Source: Bryum argenteum
Lineage: Eukaryota; Streptophyta; Bryopsida; Bryales; Bryaceae
Direction: 5' to 3'
Assembly (NCBI GenBank): GCA_037043015.1
Contig: CM073322.1
Location: forward strand, 20,860,364-20,924,363
Length of the DNA stretch: 64,000 nucleotides
The notes beneath the pieces are model-generated. The model was given only the letters and a program-made list of their open reading frames with translations. It had not been told where the DNA came from and ran no database searches. Position numbers and translations under genes: made by a program. How positions within the stretch are numbered: position 1 is the first letter of the stretch; each line of letters opens with the position of its first letter. Of this stretch, positions 54,286 to 64,000 are shown one piece after another.

Positions 54286-55328
54286 TTAACCCCTAAAAGC
54301 CCAAGGGGGTAGGAAGCTTGAACTTCACCCTAGAAAGAGCAAGACAATCACCATTTTTTAAGGATTTTTGAAATTAGATCTGAACAAATCCAACCGTAGG
54401 ATCTTGTAGGATAGTAGTATGGAAACCTTCACAAAAAAATTCAGAATTCTTGCCCGCAAGGATTGGGAGATATATGCATTAGATGAAAAATATGCAAGTT
54501 TTGATTTTTCGGGCAGCAGACTTTGAGCAATTATTACGACTTCATACAATGTTGAAAACGCAGCCTCTCTTGGAAATACATTGTCATGTGTAGTTCTATA
54601 CCATTTTCAAAAAAAAGTAGAATTTTAGGATGTATACATATTTTATAATGTGGCTTGCAATGGGCTGAGGTACACAAAATCTTGAAACATTGCAAAATTT
54701 CTCAAAAACTTTACACACCTTGGGGCACATGGAAAATAAAGGGTGCCGGATGGGCCCTTCACTCTGATTCAAGAAAAGAAGAATAATTGTTATAAAACAC
54801 ATTCAATAATAATAATAAAATAGCAAGTAGCATGTGAGGTGGCATGTGAGTTGTCGCATATGGCATCCACCCAAATCTGTCTCACATAAGCAAGTCTCCC
54901 TCCCCTTACCCATAAAAGCAATCCCCTTCCCCCTTATCCATTGCCCTTTTTAACATTTTGTAAGCATGTGAACAGTGGAGAGTGAGGGGAGGAATCATGG
55001 GTGACCCTCAAACCCTTTCTCCCCTCTCAAAATTTCAAGATTTCCATTTTCAAGTTGTTGCCCAATCAATGGCCAAACTCACACTTGATTGGCTCTAGAT
55101 GCCGCCCACAAGTCCCAAAGTCCAAATCTTTGCACTGTTTGTGTTTGAAGCTTAGTAGAAAAAATTCTATGAATTCAAATGAGGTTTTGTAAATTGGATG
55201 TAGTTCTCAACTCACCAAACTCCTAGTAAAAAAAAAATACTTAGCAAAAAGTTACTTTTTTTACCCACTGGAGCCCCTCAAAAATCGGCATCGACCAGAA
55301 TATGGTCAATTGGGCTTTTAGGGGTTAA
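54286..55328. mobile_element. TTAA-ended element, 1043 bp (piggyBac-like, non-autonomous)
   Basis: Left end TTAACCCCTAAAAGCCCA and right end TGGGCTTTTAGGGGTTAA are a perfect 18-bp inverted repeat. The layout TTAA-CCCC...GGGG-TTAA is the same as at 28711 and 29364. No long reading frame is present inside, so it would need a transposase from elsewhere. Flanks beyond TTAA do not match, which agrees with TTAA itself being the target duplication. Confidence 0.72.
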
Positions 55329-56417
55329 ACCCTCCTTGCCCTTGTAGATATTTTCTTTTTTGGTGGGAGATTGGTGTTGCCTATTACATACCAATACACA
55401 TTGGTTTAGGATCTGCTCTCTAATCTTCCTAAAATAAAAAAGTCTTGCCTTTTTTGTATTTATATGCTTGAAAAGAAACCTACAAGGTCAAATGAAGTTT
55501 TGGAAATTAGCCTCACTACACTCATACTCTATATAAATGACCTTTCATAATCATTGTGATTCAAGTGTAGCATCCCTTTAAAATTCCCATCAACCATAAA
55601 TAATTGTTTGGGCAAATAGGCTTTGACGAGCATACCTCTCTACAAATTCAAATTGAGGAAAAAGATAAACTACGAAGTGTAAGGAAATTAATAAATTGTT
55701 CGATAAAAGTTAACATACAGACAAATCATAGTGGTTCTTTATTCCAATAAGAAAGCACAACTGAACTTGAGAGACACCGCAATCCTGCTTTTTGCAAAGT
55801 GTTTTGGCCAACCTGTTTAACCTAGCATGCGAAGTCTCTTGGCCAAGTTCGTTCAACCTAGAAAGGCCACTTAAAACAAATACCAAAGGTTGGATTAGCA
55901 AGATCAGTACACGAAAGACCAACAAAGGTGAGCTAAAGCTCTAAAAGATCCATCGTCAAGACTAAAGAACTCTTTGGCCTCGACTCAAATATATTTGCTA
56001 GCTTAGGAAGCTTCTCTTTTCGCTAACCACTATTTAATAGAAGCTTCTCAAGAAACTTCTTTAAGGATTCTAGGACTTTTCGCATCCTCCGAAAGTTATT
56101 TACAAGTCTCTAGTGCATGTCCGTGGTAGTGTCCTATTAGTTTGAACAACGATTAGGGTTTGAAATACTCTAAAGAGTATACCTTCTCGCATGTAGAGTT
56201 TTTGCTCAAGAGTGTTTAGGTGGTGTACGAGCTTTTCATGGTAAGAACAACGAGCTTGGATTTTTGTTTCTAAGCGTATCTCAAGCTCAAGGTAGATTCT
56301 AATCCACCAGGGAGTTCCGTATAAGTAGAACTTACTCGTAGAATCCTCATTTGTAATTGATTTCCGTAGGTTAGGTTTACTTACAAATCTTGATATGACG
56401 ATGTCTATTTCTATGCA
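55329..56417. other. Intergenic, no gene seen
   Basis: AT-rich sequence with no recognisable coding content. An upstream exon or promoter of the S1-like gene could be here. Confidence 0.45.
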
Positions 56418-56844
56418 ATGCAGATGGGAGGAACAAGAATGATACCAATCGTATTCTTTGTCGTAGTAGTACTCTTGGCAACGGAGTCAAGCACCACGGT
56501 TCTTGCTGAGATTCATAGCAACATCAACTTCATCCAAGAAACCGGAGATGTGCCAATTACCATACATTGTTTTGATGAGAGGAACAACGATGTTGGAGTC
56601 CGCACCCTCAACAAAAGGAGAAAGCTGGTATTGGGAGCACAACCACACCTACGTGCAAGGACCATTTGCATACCATTGCGACTTTCAATATGCCGGCTAT
56701 GCACGGAGCGCTATGGTTTGGAGTGGCATCCTTGGTAGATTCCGGCAGGTAAATTGTCAACAATGTGTGTATCATGTAAGACCCGACGGTGTTTACTTGA
56801 ATGAAGTTGGATTTTCCCCACCAAGATGGTTCTTTTCTTGGTGA
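56418..56844 (+). pseudogene. S1/SPH-type secreted protein, single frameshift
   Basis: A start at 56418 (or 56424) gives a hydrophobic signal peptide (IPIVFFVVVVLLATESS) and then NINFIQETGDVPITIHCFDE. Homology continues in the next frame from about 56617 with SWYWEHNHTYVQGPFAYHC, then VWSGILGRFRQVNC and the end PPRWFFSW at 56844. These match the plant self-incompatibility S1 homologue family: small secreted, disulphide-bonded proteins of about 110-140 residues with paired cysteines. The break falls at an AAAA run at 56613-56616, where one extra A would account for it. The frame from the start therefore ends early with an unrelated tail. It may be a real pseudogene or a homopolymer sequencing error. 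Confidence 0.75.
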
Positions 56845-59577
56845 ATGATAGAAATGTTTAGGAAAAAAAGGGGGCTTGCCTAGAATCTCCTTACTTTTAA
56901 GTTTAGGGCTGTAATACTTGTGCATTGAATAAAGAAACCTTACCGTGTGTAGGAATTTATCTTTCTTGCTTTGTTTTCATAAATGTTTTTTAAACCATTG
57001 TATGCTTGTTTCATTTCTTCTGTGGAGAGGAAGAAGAAGAAGTGGAGAAGAAAGAAAGAGAGAGAAAATGTATTGATGGTTGAAAACGAAAGGATTCTTT
57101 ACTTCATGAAGTTCTATTATGCTAGTTCTATTATGCTAAGAGCCCCTTTACAGTAAGGAATCCAAGGGTACATAAGGCTTATGGAGGGCAAAAATCCCCT
57201 CTTATGTAAATGGTTCTTGATTTACAAAAAATGAATCAATCACATGAGAGTGAATTTTGTCCTCCATTGGTCCCCATGTGCAAGTGACTCGTCATGTGAA
57301 GCGTTCTAAAAGCAGATTGCCTTGTAAGCTATTTTTACTACACGACGAGTTGTGTTGATTATGGTATAACTTCATCGGAGTTCACTACTTATTGTCCTAT
57401 TTGTTTTAACTTTCCAATAAGAATGAAAACATTGAGGAAATTTTAACTAGATTCTTGTATTTGTGTAAAATTTGAATAAAGTTTTGTTACTTTGGACACC
57501 TTACTTAAAGCGCTAGAATTCAATACTTCTTCCCAAAATTTTATAGTGTACATAGAACAGAAAGAGAATTTTATGATGAGATTCAAATCCATGTTCTTTT
57601 TGTGTACAAAGATTTTCATCATTTTTGTAATGAACCCAATGTTGAGCATTTTAGGCAAGAGGTGAAGACCAATGACAAGTTACATTATAAGAAGGGGCAT
57701 TTTGAAGGGTTGTGTTGGAAAATTTGTAAGAGACTATAAGTTTTGATGCATTTAGAAAAGACCAAGGCAACCTTATCAGACTAAGAAGGTTAGCTAAATG
57801 AAGCCACGAGCTGAGATTGTTGAATATGGTACCTTTGTAAATGCACACTCCTCTAGTGTCGTCTCTCTTAAGGGTTCTTGCTATGATCCGCCCTATGCCA
57901 AACTTCATCACACGATGAAAGAAGTTCAAAAGTTCTTAAAGTCCAAAAGTTGAAAAGCTTGAAAATTTTGAAGTTTTGAAATCTTCCAAAAGTCAAGTTA
58001 ACATAAGAAGATAAATCTTTTGTGAGAGTTGGATGGGTGGCTAACTATTTGCGAATAGGTCAAATAGCATGAGAAACAATTGGGAGGAAAATACGACCTT
58101 TCTCCTCCTAAATGTACCCTATATCACTCCTTTAGCCAATCTTTATACAATTTGTAAAAGTTGACACAAAACACACAACCAAGCAATATGTTGCTATGAA
58201 AATAGTCAGATTTAACTCTTTATGACCAAGAGGAGAACTCCTTGTACCCTTATCACATGTTGTGAAACTAATGTAGCAACTATGTCTCTTGGTCACTCTT
58301 ATCAATAGATAGCCCAACGCTCTTTTTATGCCTTCAAAGGTCTTAATGAATATCGGTAATGTTTAATCTTTTTATGCTAAATATTCTTCGTGTGTGCTAT
58401 TATAGGTTCCTCTTTTGCCTTCATAGCTTTATTTGGAAGTTTTGGAATGTTTGATTTGTCTATGTTTGAGCTATTTTGACATAACAAATAAATACTTTTT
58501 TTATGAATTTAAAGAGTTCTTAGATTACTACCCTTGAACATATTCTCAAAATTAAATTTATATACGATTAGGTGATTCATTCCCCCTCAAAAGCGTTTAG
58601 TCAAATTTTTGTAATATCTTGATCTCTATGAAGAAGATATCAAACTTGTAAGCTTTGACCGTCACATATATTGAAACCATAGGTATAGAACCAAACAAAA
58701 AGCAAAGGAGTGCAATATCAAATTTTCAAGATTTTAAAAATTGCTATTTGTGATTAGGTAATTATGAGAATTCCAACTGTTTAGAGAAAAAACATAGAAT
58801 TAGGATTCGTTGAGAGTGGAAACACCTCATCTAATTCTTCCAAGCAATGGAATCCAAAATTCTAAGAGAATCAGATAATACTTGCATTTACATTCACTTA
58901 TCAATCACCATCACACAATCATGAGCACAAAATAAATGCAATAAAATCACAAAACAATGAAGGAAGAAGAATAAATGCGGAGTTCAGTCGGAGTTGGACC
59001 CTTGGCCACTACAATGGCCATCTCTCTCTTGCCCTTTCCCCTCTAGAAGCAATAGAGGAGTTTACAGAAAGCTAACTACATACATACAAACAGAAACCCA
59101 ATAGAAAAAGTTAGGAGAGGTTTTTTATTAGCATCTATCACTCAATTTCTAACATTATTATTTCTACATATCTAACACCCTTTATTATCAACAATCCACT
59201 TTCAAATTCTCACACTTAATAACACTAATGCATGTAGTATGCTACAAACACAATTTAGCTAACCTTTTCCATTAGTTCTTCTCTAGATTCTCCAATTCTT
59301 AATTTAATATACTAAACATCCAGCAAGCAATCCAACCATGCTTACTATATGTATATTGTAGTTAACTAATATGTGAGCCATTAGGATGATTCTTAGTAAT
59401 TTCTTGATATTTACTTTGTTAACGTACATAAGTTGCTGTGACGTATTTCTCTTTATAAAAATGTTACATTTAACTACTCAAGAGGAAGCATTCTGGAAGT
59501 AATTCATTAGAGGCTCTTCTATGGCTTTGTGAACAAGATGGAAAGCAAGTAGGAAAATATGCTTCTGGGGATTCCTA
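56845..59577. other. Intergenic, AT-rich, no gene seen
   Basis: 3' flank of the S1-like gene and long AT-rich sequence. It has no recognisable coding frame, RNA gene or ordered repeat. Confidence 0.5.
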
Positions 59578-60538
59578 ACTCCTAAACGTCCCTAGTGTCA
59601 AAAAACGACATTTGAGATGAAGGAACGAAACTTTGAAGAGTTGTAACATCTTAATTTGGACTCCGTTTTGGACGGAATCACTTGAGTTTAGTTACAAATC
59701 AAGTCTAATTTATGTGGTAAAAAGTGCATATCCATAAAGTAAAGTATCAATAATGGCATGCATGCCATTTATATTGGGTTTACAAACATTTGGCATGTTT
59801 TACCATGCGCAAGCCAATTATGTGAGATCTAAAATAGTTTTTGATGAAATATTTCTAAACAAGTGAGATCTTTAGATGCATACGAGCAACTTTGTAGTTG
59901 GAGAGTTTTAATCCGGATGAATTTGGTATTGGATTTGCAATGATGTCTCCACGATGAAAAAGCAAAAAAAGTGTATGATTTTTGAGGAGCTATATCTCCT
60001 TCATCCACTGTCAGATTTTGACTTGATTTTTTGGGAGGGATTCAAATTACAGTCTAGTTTAGTGGTAGAAACCTTGGCCCGATTGGAGATGTATTGATAG
60101 TAAGGCATGGATTTGAGTGCAAGGGGTCTAGTTTTGGACTAATTTCCTTAGGTGAAATGTTTAGTAGTTTTCACCATTGCAAAGCTACTATTTGAGCCAA
60201 GATATTTTTTGATGAATTCTTGGGTACAATAGAGTCATTGAGATGAAGGTGAACAACTTTCTAAGTTGGTGATAGTTTGATTGCAAAATTCATGTTGGTA
60301 GTATTTCTACTTCAAAGTGAAAATGATAGTTTTTTGTAGCTTGTTTTGCGCACTTAAACGTTACGATCTCGCAATCTATAAGGTCTCATAAGTCAAGTCT
60401 TGAGTCCACATGATCTACAACAAGTATATTAATAGTATGTATGGTTGAAATCTGAATAGCTTATCTTTATTTTCATGTATGTCACATTTTTGAAAAATTA
60501 ACTTTTGGCTAAAAATACCCCAAGGACATATAGGGGTC
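59578..60538. mobile_element. Degenerate TTAA-type element, ~960 bp
   Basis: The left end CTAACTCCTAAACGTCC and right end GGACATATAGGGGTCAA are imperfect inverted repeats that resemble the TTAA-CCC termini of the better-preserved elements. Its right part is the dispersed repeat also seen at 10350, 45960 and 53330. No transposase frame. Confidence 0.5.
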
Positions 60539-61071
60539 AAAGTATGTGGTTTAACAAAAATGAGCATATCAAGTACATCACATAGTTGTCCTCACATAGG
60601 TTTGAATCTGATTTATATATTTCCTCATGCATGGTTATTGATCTTCAATAATTCAATCCATGAAACTATCCGTGGTATAAGGATAAGCATTACTAATTTG
60701 TAATACTATGCCACTAAAAGAAGTGTTCATTTTGAAGATATATTTATCGCAGGTAGCTCAAAACCCACACAACATCCCCCCAGACCAATTCAAGCTAGGA
60801 GGTACATTATAGCTTCTTGTCGCAAAATTGATTGTACTCACAGTGAACATTTTAGATTGAGTGGTTATGAGTACACCTACAAGTTTCACTTCCAAAAAAA
60901 TTAACTATCTCAATTTCAATCCAAAATTAAGGCTTCCACTTGGTCCAATCTCTTATACTTTGCCCGTTCACGAGAATTAATTCACTTGGCCACTTGCCAA
61001 TCTAAAAAATGAGCAATTTCTAAACCACTTACTAAATACAAAAAGTTGATTGTTAATGCATGCAATATATT
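60539..61071. repeat. Intergenic with dispersed-repeat fragment
   Basis: The part at about 60750-60980 resembles 47590-48110 (AGGAGGTACATTATAGCTTC and CAATCTC-type phrases). No gene is present. Confidence 0.5.
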
Positions 61072-61245
61072 ACTCCCTTTATCCCATAATGTCACATTGA
61101 TAGGTTCTCTCAAATCTACCGCCAGTAGGAGGATTAAGTTGAAGCCTATACTATAATAGGATGATCGATCGATAAGTTTTCTCAAATCTACCTCCCGTGC
61201 GAGTATTAAGTCGAAGCCTATACTCCCATAGGACAGATCATATCA
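61072..61245. repeat. MITE-like fragment with a 72-bp tandem
   Basis: Starts ACTCCCTTTATCCCA, like the element at 1465. The phrase GATARGTTYTCTCAAATCTACC is repeated with a 72-bp period (61099 and 61171), each copy ending AAGCCTATACT. Confidence 0.65.
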
Positions 61246-61540
61246 TATAATTTACACATATCTTCAATTGAGACAAATTCATATCCTTTACCAACCCCTA
61301 CGTGCCAAAACTCCCCTACTTTGAAAGATGAACAATCATCTCGCACTTTTCAATACAAGATGAAGTATCATCGATGTGAGTGTTGCACCCAACCACGAGC
61401 ACGTGTTCGAGAGTTTATGGATTGGTGTAGGAGCTTCGTGGTCCTGGCCGCATTCCATCGGATAATGCTCTGATGATTTATCATAGTAGTGTAGTTTCTG
61501 CTTGTTGCCAATAGGGTTGCCATTTGCAAGGATTTGAGCA

Positions 61541-61894
61541 ATGACGCATGTTTTGCGGGTAGGACAGGGGTTGGCAGGCCTGGATTGTGGCCGGAAGAGA
61601 GTGGAGCAGCAGGGCAGAGTTGTGAGCAGACAGGGAAATCCGGTGAGGGCCTTTTTCGGAATTGGTGGGTCGGGCAAAGAGAAAGCTCCCCCGGCGGCGG
61701 CAGGGAAAAGCTGCAACAAGTGCAAGGGCAAGGGAGGCGTGGAATGCCAGGGTTGTAAAGGAACTGGCAAGAACAAGAAGAACGGCAACATGTTCGAGCG
61801 ATGGAAATGCTACGACTGCCAGGGCTTTGGTCTCGTCAAGTGCCCCACTTGTGGCTCTCGTGGCCTCACTCCTGAACAACGAGGCGAGCGCTGA
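61541..61894 (+). CDS. DnaJ-type cysteine-rich zinc-finger protein
   Basis: One frame of 117 codons from the ATG at 61541. The C-terminal 62 residues hold four C-x-x-C-x-G-x-G-like repeats: CNKCKGKG, CQGCKGTG, CYDCQGFG and CPTCGSRG, which bind two zinc ions in DnaJ proteins. There is no J domain, as in small plant proteins such as BSD2, LQY1 or PSA2 relatives that help assemble photosynthetic complexes. The first 55 residues are rich in Arg, Gly and Val and could be a plastid transit peptide, although an AG at 61530 could also be a splice acceptor, leaving an upstream exon outside my model. Plastid location and role are inferred. Confidence 0.82.
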   Translation: MTHVLRVGQGLAGLDCGRKRVEQQGRVVSRQGNPVRAFFGIGGSGKEKAPPAAAGKSCNKCKGKGGVECQGCKGTGKNKKNGNMFERWKCYDCQGFGLVKCPTCGSRGLTPEQRGER

Positions 61895-62960
61895 GTGCCG
61901 GCCCGTTCTCAGCGATGTATTGTACATTTTCCACTTATTTGTAAATGGTGCCACCTTTGATTGATTCTATCCCTGTCTCTTTTATGGATGAGCTATGGAT
62001 ATATATCTTGCCACTTACTACCATCGTGATATCTGCTCTTTAACCAATAGCATAATTGGTGATTCAAATTCCAGACGAGGTTGAGCTTTTTAGAATCTAT
62101 CCAGCTTTTCTGTTTCTGGAGTTCGGAGCGATGCGTTTTCTAGAGGTTGCTGTTTGATGAGGCCAGAGCTTCGGCTTGAGCAATAAGACCCTGCTGAGGT
62201 TCGCATTTGGATGAGGCACTTTTGATTGAACACCTGGAATGCTCCCTCTCTGCTTCCGAGGTTGATATTCATTCCGGGGTACGAACCCTCCCTGATGTTT
62301 GTCATTCTCTTTGAAGTACATGCATGTGCTCAATTGCCAAATCAAGCATTTTTAAGAATGCGATCCAAGGGTATCCATCGAAGTTTCTGTCTGAGCACAT
62401 ATGAATGAGGATAATCAACCCTAGCTGCACCGGTCTACATTTTAAGATGGTTAACAAATTTCCCGAATTGGACCCGGACCAACTTATCTTCTCTCCGCTT
62501 CTTAAGAGAAACTGCTACAGACTGTAGAATTTTTCTTCGTAGTCCACCAAGCAAGTCGCCGATTTAACATTGTCAAGGGAAGGATCTTTGCGCTTTGCAG
62601 CATAACATGTTTGTTCACGTGCTAGTAAATTGACAGTAACAGCAAATTTGATTGTTGGCAAACTGTAAGCATCTCATATAACTTGAATGATGTTGTCGTG
62701 CATGCGTACACAAAATATATTAGGATCAAAAAGTATCATCACCAGTTCCTGTGTAAGTTCTCATAACGTTGTACTCGGATGTACACGAGTTGAATTCACT
62801 CTGGGGTCGTCACTGCTAGGCCTACTCTAGAAAAAAACGAAGACCATCTCAACATTTGCTACTCGGGTCCCAAAGAATGTCTGTCCTCTTTCGGCTCACA
62901 AGCATGCAGTCATCAGAGGAATGGAATGGGATCGTCCATATGCCATCGCCTGTTATACTC
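61895..62960. other. Intergenic, 3' flanks of converging genes
   Basis: The zinc-finger gene (+) and the CCT gene (-) converge here. No further gene or ordered repeat was seen. Confidence 0.5.
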
Positions 62961-64000
62961 TTACCGAGTGGACACTATATCATCTATCTTAAGAATCATG
63001 CGAACACATTCAGTAGCTAGTGAGAGTGCACTGGTGCTCACGAGCATTGGCTGAACCACATTCTCTTCCAAAATGTTGGTAATTTGTCCTTTCCTCACGT
63101 TGATGCCGGTATTGACCTGAGATAATCATGCAATCTCTGTAAGCTCTCTTTCCAAATAAGAAAAAAGGCAAGAAGGAACAGAACGAAAGCTACAGATAGA
63201 CATACCTCGCCGTTCGCATGCCGATTACGAAGCTCGGTGACAATGGCTATTGGGTTCAGACCGGCATTCTCAGCTAGTGTGAAGGGAATCACCTACACAG
63301 CGAAGAAGTCGGAACCACTTGTTAGTTGAATACTACAAAAGGTAATGAACAGCATCAAAAGCTCATGGAACATCTTTCTGAAGGAAACAAGAGGTTGACG
63401 AGCTACATGTCAAGGTGAATTTAGAGTTCTAAAGTCCAGACAGCGTAGCGAAGCGCGATATGAAGGTAGAAGTACCTCCATTGCATCAGCGAATGCACGC
63501 ACGCAGTAACTTTCCATGCCTTGTAGTGATCTAGCCCATGTACCCAATTGCCTAGAAACCTCGATCTCAGGTGCACCACCACCTGCGGCAGCAGAAATCT
63601 TAGAAAACCAACTTTGGAGGAAATGAGCTCTACCAAAAAGTGCTTCTATGCTAAATGGTATCATGATGCAAACGAACCTGCAATGAGATACCGCTGGTTC
63701 ACCAGACACCTAATAACACATAATGCATCGTGCAAGCTTCGTGCTGCCTCGTCAAGAACCTGATACAGTAAACGAGCCGATTATGCATTCCCGAAACAGC
63801 AACAGTACAAAGTTGGGTGGTAAGGCAACCAAAATGATATCATACCAGAGCATTTGAGCCTCGAACAACAATTGAGACTGTGCGTCCCATATTCTTAATA
63901 CCAGTCACCTTTACAACCTGTTGCACACAACAACAAAGCATCAGCTGCGCACACGTCTCAATGCAGAACAGAACGCTTAACAAGGATTCGTGAGATGATT
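62961..64000 (-). CDS. CCT4: Chaperonin CCT delta subunit, 3' part
   Basis: Five exons are in the window on the minus strand: 63917-63846, 63759-63678, 63582-63476, 63292-63206 and 63116-62961 (168 codons, all in phase). The gene continues beyond 64000, where an intron reaches the window edge. Readable phrases are [56 protein letters not shown] and, at the end, [20 protein letters not shown] and [14 protein letters not shown]. The [13 protein letters not shown] segment and the ILKIDDIV end are characteristic of the delta subunit of the cytosolic TCP-1 ring complex, which folds actin, tubulin and other proteins. The 5' part and ATP-site motifs are outside the window. Confidence 0.95.

Overview
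This window is nuclear DNA from a land plant. Genes are split by many short GT-AG introns, proteins carry plastid-type leader peptides, and the gene set is plant-typical: plastid-type GET3, thylakoid CtpA-like protease, UK/UPRT fusion, MUR3-like GT47 and group I bZIP factors. AT-rich intergenic DNA, compact introns and roughly one gene per 6 kb fit a bryophyte, most likely a moss, but the sequence does not prove the species.

Layout. 1-5.3 kb: a small hairpin element, then an 11-exon GET3-type ATPase gene (+). 5.9-21.2 kb: a large inverted duplication. Arm 1 (about 5.87-10.07 kb) holds bZIP gene A (-) and arm 2 (about 17.34-21.24 kb) holds bZIP gene B (+). The spacer between them carries a 14-exon uridine kinase/uracil phosphoribosyltransferase gene (-). 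21.2-26 kb: AT-rich repeats. 26.06-27.9 kb: a third, older bZIP paralogue C (+). 28-31 kb: small transposable elements, two of them with TTAA ends. 31.9-33.4 kb: a single-exon GT47 glycosyltransferase (-). 36.5-39.0 kb: a 9-exon gene (-) with a low-molecular-weight phosphatase-like fold that lacks the catalytic cysteine. 39.6-41.3 kb: a decayed Ty3/gypsy chromovirus. 42.3-45.3 kb: a BTB/POZ gene inside a 3.0-kb unit with identical 138-bp direct repeats at its ends. 48.9-51.4 kb: a 9-exon C-terminal processing protease (+). 53.3-55.3 kb and 59.6-60.5 kb: more TTAA-type elements. 56.4-56.8 kb: an S1/SPH-type secreted protein gene with a frameshift. 61.5-61.9 kb: a DnaJ-type zinc-finger protein. 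62.96-64 kb: the 3' part of the CCT delta chaperonin gene (-), running off the window.

How the genes relate. There is no operon logic; these are independent eukaryotic genes. The only functional cluster is the three group I bZIP genes, formed by one old duplication (C versus A/B) and one younger inverted duplication (A versus B). Exons of A and B are nearly identical down to silent positions while introns and flanks have diverged, which suggests gene conversion between the arms. Plastid-related genes (GET3-type, protease, perhaps the zinc-finger protein) are scattered.

Exon boundaries were read from GT/AG sites. Each proposed spliced reading frame closes without a stop and in phase, but no transcript evidence was available.
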